From Promethearchaeota archaeon (GTDB lineage: Archaea; Asgardarchaeota; Lokiarchaeia; Sigynarchaeales; SOKP01), in the NCBI GenBank assembly GCA_016839655.1, contig JAEOTW010000247.1:1-12253 (forward strand): DNA of 12,253 nucleotides, read 5' to 3'. A program made the position numbers and the translations under genes. A model generated the notes under the pieces. The model was not told the origin of the DNA and ran no database searches. It worked only from the letters and a program-made list of their open reading frames with translations. Of the stretch, positions 7,153 to 12,253 are shown piece after piece; position 1 is the stretch's first letter; every line of letters starts with the position of its first letter.

Positions 7153-8583
7153 GTGGGATTCTTGCATATTAAAAATATTTCTGAAATCCTTAAAAAAGAC
7201 TTGCCTGAAATTCAATTAAATCTTAGGCGAATCGGTCTTCAAGCAATATCAAAAGCAATTTCCGCAGTAAAACCAAAAAATTTAATGGAAAAATCAATTA
7301 AGGTATTTAAAAATAAATTGTTAATTGGAAATGATGAATATGATTTACAGGACTATCATAAAATTCACATCATTGGTGGTGGAAAAGCAGTTACTGAAAT
7401 GGCATTCACGATTGAAAGAATTCTATCAACTGTAAAAAATATTGATTATAATGGTATTGTTAATGTACCCTCAGTTATTGGAAATCAAGAATCTCATAAA
7501 GATAGTAAAATAGATATAAATTTTGCTGCCCATCCAATTCCAAACGAAAATGGAATTAAAGGTACTTCTGCAATGATGAAAATCATAGAAGAATCGAATG
7601 CTAATGATCTTGTTATATGTTTAATCTCAGGGGGAGGTTCTGCTTTACTTCCCTTACCAATAAAGGGTATTACTCTTAAGGATTTACAAGAAACTAATTC
7701 TTTACTTCTATCCTCAGGAGCCTCCATTCATGAGATCAACACCATAAGAAAACATTTATCAGATTTTAAGGGAGGAAATTTGGCAAGAAAATTATTTAAT
7801 ATAAGCGGTGCTACTTTAATATCCATAATAATATCTGATGTTGTTGGAGATAATTTAGATGCTATAGCGTCTGGACCTACTGCACCAGATAAAACTACCT
7901 TTAAAGAGGCTCTTGAAATTATTAGGAACTACCACCTCTTGGAAAAGATTCCGAATTCAATAAAAGAACATTTAATAAAAGGATTTTCTGATACCTCTTT
8001 AGAAAATCCAAAACCTAGTGACCCATGCTTTTTAAATGTTCATAATTACTTAATTGGAAGTGTAAGATATGCTGTTGAAGAAGTTGATTCTTTCTTACGA
8101 GATGAAGGATTTGAAGTGGATTATTTTTCTAATAATATAATAGGTGAAGCAATAGAATTTGGAGAATCATTATATAAAATTGTCTTCAATGAAGTTCAAA
8201 AAAAATTAGATTCAGGCAACCATAAAAGAAAAGCGTTGATTGGTACTGGGGAGCTAACTGTTACAATCAGAGGAAAAGGGATTGGGGGAAGAAATCAAGA
8301 GATGTTATTAAGTTTCTTAAACCACGTAAAAAATGAAAAATTTAACTATAATTTCATGATCATTGGTGCAAATCTGGATGGAATTGAAGGAAATAGTAAA
8401 GCAATGGGGGCTCTAATTGATAATTCTGTATTTGAGCAAATGATAATATTGAAATTGAATCCAGAGAAATACCTCCAAAATAATGACTCAAATACATTTT
8501 TTAACAAATTAAAATCTGTAATAATTAGTGGACCAACAGGTTGTAATGTAAATGATTTAATCTTGATTCTTATTTCAAAATAA
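7153..8583 (+). CDS. gckA: Glycerate 2-kinase (DUF4147 / MOFRL family)
   Basis: The family phosphorylates D-glycerate with ATP to 2-phosphoglycerate, feeding non-phosphorylated sugar degradation or serine/glycine carbon into lower glycolysis. The 476-residue product has the N-terminal DUF4147 domain (about 20-260), with GGGKAV at 75-80, SGGGSALL at 159-166, NTIRKHLSDFKGG at 196-208 and SDVVGDNLDAIASGPT at 228-243. The MOFRL domain (about 360-470) has GGRNQEM at 378-384, LDGIEG at 408-413 and PTGCNVNDL at 461-469. All usual conserved blocks are present and the length is normal. An in-frame TAA at 7144 limits the start to GTG 7153 or TTG 7162. GTG is used here, but GGAAGTGG at 7149-7156 could instead serve as a ribosome site for the TTG. 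Symbol by family; activity is inferred from conservation. Confidence 0.94.
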   Translation: MGFLHIKNISEILKKDLPEIQLNLRRIGLQAISKAISAVKPKNLMEKSIKVFKNKLLIGNDEYDLQDYHKIHIIGGGKAVTEMAFTIERILSTVKNIDYNGIVNVPSVIGNQESHKDSKIDINFAAHPIPNENGIKGTSAMMKIIEESNANDLVICLISGGGSALLPLPIKGITLKDLQETNSLLLSSGASIHEINTIRKHLSDFKGGNLARKLFNISGATLISIIISDVVGDNLDAIASGPTAPDKTTFKEALEIIRNYHLLEKIPNSIKEHLIKGFSDTSLENPKPSDPCFLNVHNYLIGSVRYAVEEVDSFLRDEGFEVDYFSNNIIGEAIEFGESLYKIVFNEVQKKLDSGNHKRKALIGTGELTVTIRGKGIGGRNQEMLLSFLNHVKNEKFNYNFMIIGANLDGIEGNSKAMGALIDNSVFEQMIILKLNPEKYLQNNDSNTFFNKLKSVIISGPTGCNVNDLILILISK

Positions 8584-8584
8584 G

Positions 8585-8592
8585 TTTAAATA
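8585..8592 (+). promoter_or_regulatory. Candidate TATA box of the zinc-ribbon gene
   Basis: TTTAAATA begins 2 bp after the stop codon of the glycerate kinase and is centred about 31 nt before the ATG at 8620. It would give a leader of only a few bases. The 36 bp gap also allows read-through from the kinase gene. Confidence 0.45.
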
Positions 8593-8619
8593 CTTAATTG
8601 AGTAATAAAATAAACAAAG

Positions 8620-8778
8620 ATGAGTGAAGTAATAGTTTGCCCCTTGTGTGGTTTTAGTTTTAGATATTCAAATGCTATAACTGAAAAGAAAAGAATTAAA
8701 TGTCCGATGTGTGGCTTTGAGTTCGGAAAACCTCAAATTTCACCTTTTACTCCAAAAGAATTTGATAAGAAAATCTAG
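8620..8778 (+). CDS. 52-residue double-CXXC zinc-ribbon protein
   Basis: This short open frame encodes 52 residues from ATG 8620 to TAG 8776-8778. Two knuckles, CPLCG (Cys7, Cys10) and CPMCG (Cys28, Cys31), are separated by 17 residues with a basic stretch (TEKKRIK). Each knuckle is followed by an aromatic F.F/FEFG pattern typical of zinc ribbons. The paired knuckles should bind one Zn2+ in a ribbon of about 35 residues, leaving a C-terminal tail rich in Lys, Pro and Phe. Such mini-ribbons in archaea serve as nucleic acid or protein adaptors, but this one cannot be assigned a partner. Its reality rests on the complete cysteine pattern, a well-placed TATA box and codon use like the neighbours. 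Confidence 0.85.
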   Translation: MSEVIVCPLCGFSFRYSNAITEKKRIKCPMCGFEFGKPQISPFTPKEFDKKI

Positions 8779-8928
8779 TGAAGAATGATATCACAAAATT
8801 GATTAGAGTGAAGAAATTAAATTCAAATATAATCCGATAAAATCCTTTAACACATTATTTATTTCTATATTGATAAATTTTTTAAAGATTGAAGTTAAAA
8901 TTAGATCACCGATTAATTTTTATTAATT

Positions 8929-8940
8929 GATAAATAATTT
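8929..8940 (+). promoter_or_regulatory. Candidate TATA box of the Ig-like repeat protein gene
   Basis: GATAAATAATTT is centred about 42 nt before the ATG at 8977 and predicts a leader of some 15-20 nt. An alternative upstream run lies at 8917-8927. The 198 bp gap from 8779 contains no open frame that I can support. Confidence 0.35.
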
Positions 8941-8976
8941 TCAATTTAATACAAAACAAATTCATGGTAAAATACA

Positions 8977-11130
8977 ATGGCTAAAAAAGATAAGAAAAAA
9001 AAAACACCAGCGCGAACAACACGAATGGGCTATGATAAATCAGAAGCAGATGAAGAACTAATAGCTGAAGCTTTGAAACGGAAAGATATGGATACGGGGC
9101 GTGTTGAATTACTTGATCGAGATACTTCTACACCGGTTATTGAAACATATGATGAAGATACTGGAAAACTTGAGGGAAGTATCGTTTTAAAAGATCGTAA
9201 TCGAGAAGGCTTACTAGCTTTAGTAAAGATAATTGAAACAGTAGATGTAGAACAGGACCATGATGGAAATATTAATTCGTTTGCCCATAGTGGTAAGTTT
9301 AATATTGAAAATCCTAGTACTGTTGATAGATTATGGGATGTTGACGTTTCTCTTGAAAACATTGGAAGTACTGATCTGAAATCTAAGGATATATCAATAC
9401 AAGAATTAGGAACTGAATCACCAGATAATATCGATTCAAGAGATTTTAAAATAACAAAGGATATAAAAAATTTATTACTTGTCAAAGAATTTATAAGTAC
9501 ACTTCCTAACGCTGATGACGTTCTTAATATTAATGATATTGAAAAAGAGTTATTAAAAACAAAAGATAAAACAAGTGAAGTCTCTACTAAACCCCCTTCA
9601 GAGCCAGAATTAGAAGACGAAGAGGAAGAAGAGGAAGAATTAGAAGTAGAAGGTGAAACGTGGGGTGATGGTGGAACTCTAGTGGAAACAGGATTAGAAT
9701 CTTTTGGTATTTCGATTGATAGAGATAATGCTGTAACTTTTGCGATAGCAATTAAAAGTTTATTTGATAAACCAGTCTCAAATATTAAAGTAATTAAAGA
9801 AATTCCTGATGATTTTACTAATCCAGTAATCACAGATACAACCGAAGGAAGAGCAGATATTGAAGGTAATAAGATTATATGGACAATTGATAAATTATCA
9901 CCTGATTATACCATTATGTGCAAGTTTAAATGTAATATTATGGTAACCGATATTGCTAAAAGAAAAACTGGAAAAATAGAAGTTACTTATAAAGCTGCTT
10001 CCTCATATGCTGAAGGCTTAGCTATAGAAAAATTTGACGCCTATACAAGAAACAAATTTTATGTTGACACCGTTGAAAGAGATGAGGAACCAGGTATATT
10101 TGATTGTAAACTTGTATTTGATAATTCCTCCGAATTTATTATACAACTTTTCAATGCGGATGTATATTCCCCTGAAGATGAGAATAATAAATTTGTAGAT
10201 ATTGATCCAAATGATGTCCCAATGTTACCAAGTGGTGCACAATGGCATTCAACAAAATGGCAATATGAAAGTGAGGAATACCCAACTTTTAGAAAGAAAT
10301 TAGAATTTAGAGTAATGCCAGATTTCCAAACAATAGTTAATGGAACTATGGCATTATCGGATGTAATTCTAGAGATTGGAAGCATTTCTGGTGTAATGTC
10401 TTATAACTTAACTGAAGTTCCAACTTATCGAGCAAAAGATGTTATTGCTACTCTTAAAATGGTTAATAATGGGTCAGCACCACTCAATGAAGTTAAAGTA
10501 GTTCAACAATACTTCTCTGATGAATACCAACCTCCAAAAGCGAATGAAATTAAATTGATGTGGGATGGTGAAGAAGTTGAAGTTTCAGCTGGTGCTGTAA
10601 GTTTTGAAGAAAAAGCTTTCATAATTGATCTTAAGGATTTGAAAGATAGCAGTACTGGTATGTTTAAACCAGACTCAACTTTAGAGTTTGAATATCCTAT
10701 TCACTGTGAAAACCCCGCACGCGATTCTACTTTTGAATCTGAAATAATTTATCTTGCAAATACCTTTCCAGTAAGTCAAGAATTAGAATTCAAACCAGAG
10801 GTACCTGTAATCGAAGCAATGCACATCAGACGGAAATTCAGAATTGGAAAGGAAGTTGTACCTATTGGAGATCTTGGGAATTACAGAATTATATTGACGC
10901 TTGAAAATATCGGAGAATCTAAATTACATAATTTGATACTTCTAGACAAGGTACCGGATTCATTTGAATATGGATCCTATTCTATGACTCCAGAAATAAC
11001 CGATGAAGTTGGTCAGGATACATTAAAGTGGGATATAGATATTTTAGAAGTTGGGGATAAGTTAGAAATTACATATGAGATAACTGGTACTGGTAAATAT
11101 AGTCCCTCTGATGCCCAATTAGCGCTTTAA
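8977..11130 (+). CDS. Intracellular multi-domain Ig/DUF11-like repeat protein with acidic linker, function unknown
   Basis: This 717-residue protein is not a named family to me. It starts with a Lys-rich tail (residues 2-9), a charged helical part, then a beta-rich unit (about 104-145, VSLENIGSTDL) and a helical stretch (about 160-195). A Glu/Asp-rich linker (about 209-227) separates this from four beta-sandwich units at roughly 244-340, 360-470, 480-600 and 615-717. These units share the DUF11-like pattern: a strand, an N-x-G or similar turn, 'L..v.v....P..F', then W-x-I/L and a strand pair. The clearest examples are KVIKEIPDDF (271-280) with IIWTIDKLSP (300-309), and LLDKVPDSFEYG (655-666) with LKWDIDILEVGD (683-694). 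DUF11 units normally occur in secreted surface proteins, yet no signal peptide, membrane helix or anchor is present, so it should be cytosolic. The next gene is a cytosolic propeller with its own promoter. It may be a scaffold, which is inference. Confidence 0.9.
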   Translation: MAKKDKKKKTPARTTRMGYDKSEADEELIAEALKRKDMDTGRVELLDRDTSTPVIETYDEDTGKLEGSIVLKDRNREGLLALVKIIETVDVEQDHDGNINSFAHSGKFNIENPSTVDRLWDVDVSLENIGSTDLKSKDISIQELGTESPDNIDSRDFKITKDIKNLLLVKEFISTLPNADDVLNINDIEKELLKTKDKTSEVSTKPPSEPELEDEEEEEEELEVEGETWGDGGTLVETGLESFGISIDRDNAVTFAIAIKSLFDKPVSNIKVIKEIPDDFTNPVITDTTEGRADIEGNKIIWTIDKLSPDYTIMCKFKCNIMVTDIAKRKTGKIEVTYKAASSYAEGLAIEKFDAYTRNKFYVDTVERDEEPGIFDCKLVFDNSSEFIIQLFNADVYSPEDENNKFVDIDPNDVPMLPSGAQWHSTKWQYESEEYPTFRKKLEFRVMPDFQTIVNGTMALSDVILEIGSISGVMSYNLTEVPTYRAKDVIATLKMVNNGSAPLNEVKVVQQYFSDEYQPPKANEIKLMWDGEEVEVSAGAVSFEEKAFIIDLKDLKDSSTGMFKPDSTLEFEYPIHCENPARDSTFESEIIYLANTFPVSQELEFKPEVPVIEAMHIRRKFRIGKEVVPIGDLGNYRIILTLENIGESKLHNLILLDKVPDSFEYGSYSMTPEITDEVGQDTLKWDIDILEVGDKLEITYEITGTGKYSPSDAQLAL

Positions 11131-11143
11131 TCTTAATATAGCA

Positions 11144-11171
11144 TTTTTTATTTTTTTTATTTTTTATATTT
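11144..11171 (+). terminator. U-rich terminator after the Ig-like repeat gene
   Basis: Runs of six, eight and six T separated by single A begin 13 bp after the stop codon, with no hairpin needed. This is the typical intrinsic archaeal terminator and separates this gene from the propeller gene downstream. Confidence 0.7.
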
Positions 11172-11225
11172 ACAATAATAGTTTAATAAACACTATCAAA
11201 ATTATTAAATGAATAAATAACGAAG

Positions 11226-11238
11226 TTTAATTTAATTA
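11226..11238 (+). promoter_or_regulatory. Candidate TATA box of the propeller gene
   Basis: TTTAATTTAATTA is centred about 33 nt before the ATG at 11265, giving a leader of only several bases. Together with the T-rich terminator upstream it suggests independent transcription of the propeller gene. Confidence 0.4.
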
Positions 11239-11264
11239 CTACTTTTAATAAGTCTTGAGAAATA

Positions 11265-12253
11265 ATGTTAAGAAAACGTTATCAACTGAATTGGATGTTT
11301 GAATGTCCTGATGCGGTGTTGACATGTTCAGTATTAAGATGTCGCGATAAAGAGGGTAATGACCGTAATTTTCTTGTTTTTGGAGGACATGATAAAACCC
11401 TTTATTTGATGGACGAAGAAATGAATATTGTTGATGATAGAGCATTTGATGGATGGTGTAGATGCAGTTATTCCATAGATCTTGACGGAAATGGATGCGA
11501 TGAGGTATTAGTAGGAGCTGGCGATGGTAATTTCATGGTTTTAAAATTAAATGTTGAGAAAAAAAAGCTCACAGGATTAATGCGATACAAAGCTTCAAAA
11601 AGAATCAATTGCTGTATCGCGGGAGATTTCACGCGAAATGGGAATATTGAATTGATTTTTGGAAGTGATGATAAAACACTTAAGATTTTTACAGATATTA
11701 AGGCAAAAGATCCCGAGTATATATTATATTACGATTCTTGGGTAACAGCGTGTACATTAGGCTTTATAAAATTACCAGATAATGATGATCTTATATATGG
11801 ATTATTAGTTGGCACAAAATATGGATTGGTTCAATTAGTTCAATTTCAGGATAACATGCTAGATATTATATGGCAGAATAACTTTTCCAATCAGATCAAT
11901 GATATCAAAGTTGGAGATGTAACAAATGATGGATTAAATGAAATTTTACTAAGTACTGATGATTCCTTTATTAAAATCTTAAACAGTGAAGGAGAACCCA
12001 TTAAGGAGATTAATACTGAGGAAGGGCGTCCAATCTCGCTATTAATTGAAGATATAGATGGAGATAACGCGAAAGAAATAATCGCTGGATGTGCAGATGG
12101 ATCTTTAAAAGTATTTCATAATCCCACTTTAGACTCACAAGAATTTGAATTGAAATGGAAGACTAAAGTATCAACCTCTATTAAAAATGTGAGTTATCTT
12201 ACAGGAGAAGATAAGAGTGTAAAGCATATTATTTTTGGAGGATATGATCGCAC
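11265..12253 (+). CDS. Cytosolic FG-GAP/WD-like beta-propeller protein, C-terminus cut by window edge
   Basis: From ATG 11265 to the right edge I read 329 residues with no stop. The sequence consists of repeats of about 45-60 residues, each ending in 'E(I/L/V)(I/L)xG..D..(I/L/M)K(I/V)F'. Examples are DEVLVGAGDGNFMVL (79-93), IELIFGSDDKTLKIF (128-142), NEILLSTDDSFIKIL (225-239) and KEIIAGCADGSLKVF (270-284). Each is preceded by an Asp-rich loop such as DLDGNG (72-77), DVTNDG (218-223) or DIDGDN (263-268), as in Ca2+-binding FG-GAP loops. This is a beta-propeller. The N-terminus MLRKRYQLNW is not a signal peptide, so it should work inside the cell, unlike integrin-type FG-GAP proteins. Intracellular eukaryotic relatives in style are the propellers of BBS2/BBS7 and ITFG2. 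The rest of the chain, which would decide among these, lies outside the window. Molecular role unknown. Confidence 0.9.
   Translation, partial: MLRKRYQLNWMFECPDAVLTCSVLRCRDKEGNDRNFLVFGGHDKTLYLMDEEMNIVDDRAFDGWCRCSYSIDLDGNGCDEVLVGAGDGNFMVLKLNVEKKKLTGLMRYKASKRINCCIAGDFTRNGNIELIFGSDDKTLKIFTDIKAKDPEYILYYDSWVTACTLGFIKLPDNDDLIYGLLVGTKYGLVQLVQFQDNMLDIIWQNNFSNQINDIKVGDVTNDGLNEILLSTDDSFIKILNSEGEPIKEINTEEGRPISLLIEDIDGDNAKEIIAGCADGSLKVFHNPTLDSQEFELKWKTKVSTSIKNVSYLTGEDKSVKHIIFGGYDR

Noticed and set aside
8964..8984. Upstream ATG reading 6 codons before TAA, overlapping the start of the Ig-like repeat gene
   Set aside because: Too short to support as a functional upstream frame; no ribosome site and likely chance.
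9600..9660. Repetitive GAA/GAG run that could be a DNA repeat
   Set aside because: It encodes the Glu/Asp-rich linker of the 717-residue protein and is explained by amino acid composition.
9030..9833. 267-codon open frame on the minus strand opposite the Ig-like repeat gene
   Set aside because: Its Ser-rich product mirrors the acidic codons (GAA/GAG/GAT) of the plus-strand gene; the plus-strand frame has the coherent domains, start and terminator.
1..12253. Possible CRISPR array, transposon or prophage
   Set aside because: No regularly spaced repeats, terminal inverted repeats, transposase or phage genes were found; the tRNA gene has no duplicated 3' end suggesting an integration site.

Overview
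The window is strongly AT-rich by eye. It carries archaeal hallmarks: TATA-like boxes about 25-30 bp before probable transcript starts, few Shine-Dalgarno sites, U-rich terminators, an Sm-like archaeal protein, a tungsten-type aldehyde:ferredoxin oxidoreductase and a tRNA with archaeal-style promoter spacing. The mix of an AOR, a ubiquitin-fold-like small protein, a cytosolic FG-GAP/WD-like propeller and a large cytosolic protein of Ig/DUF11-like repeats fits an Asgard (Lokiarchaeia-like) archaeon best. That assignment is inference from gene style, not from a marker gene.

Left part (1-4202). On the minus strand lies an aldehyde:ferredoxin oxidoreductase, cut by the left edge; its TTG start is fixed by the only strong ribosome binding site in the window. 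A promoter region of about 190 bp separates it from a divergent 92-residue protein that looks like a beta-grasp (ubiquitin-like) fold without a C-terminal Gly-Gly. That gene converges, with a 20 bp gap, on a minus-strand CocE/NonD-type serine hydrolase with an intact Ser-Asp-His triad. Immediately upstream of the hydrolase is tRNA-Arg(CCT), also on the minus strand. The tRNA's T6 terminator abuts the hydrolase TATA box, and the hydrolase mRNA is probably leaderless.

Right part (4440-12253). All genes here are on the plus strand, mostly separate units with their own TATA-like boxes: an Sm/LSm RNA-binding protein; a 697-residue calcineurin-like metallophosphoesterase with all metal ligands and an unrecognised basic N-terminal region; a GckA/MOFRL-type glycerate 2-kinase; a 52-residue double-CXXC zinc-ribbon protein; a 717-residue intracellular protein with an acidic linker and about four Ig/DUF11-like beta-sandwich repeats; and, cut by the right edge, an intracellular beta-propeller of FG-GAP-like repeats with Asp-rich loops.

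The metabolic genes (AOR, hydrolase, glycerate kinase) fit a heterotrophic anaerobe oxidising aldehydes and using sugar- or serine-derived glycerate, but they do not form one operon. The most unusual part is the last pair. The Ig-like repeat protein and the propeller both lack signal peptides, so domain types usually associated with surface proteins are predicted inside the cell. In eukaryotes intracellular propellers with Ig-like (adaptin-ear) domains occur in trafficking coats such as the BBSome; any link here is only a hypothesis. No CRISPR array, insertion sequence or prophage was seen.
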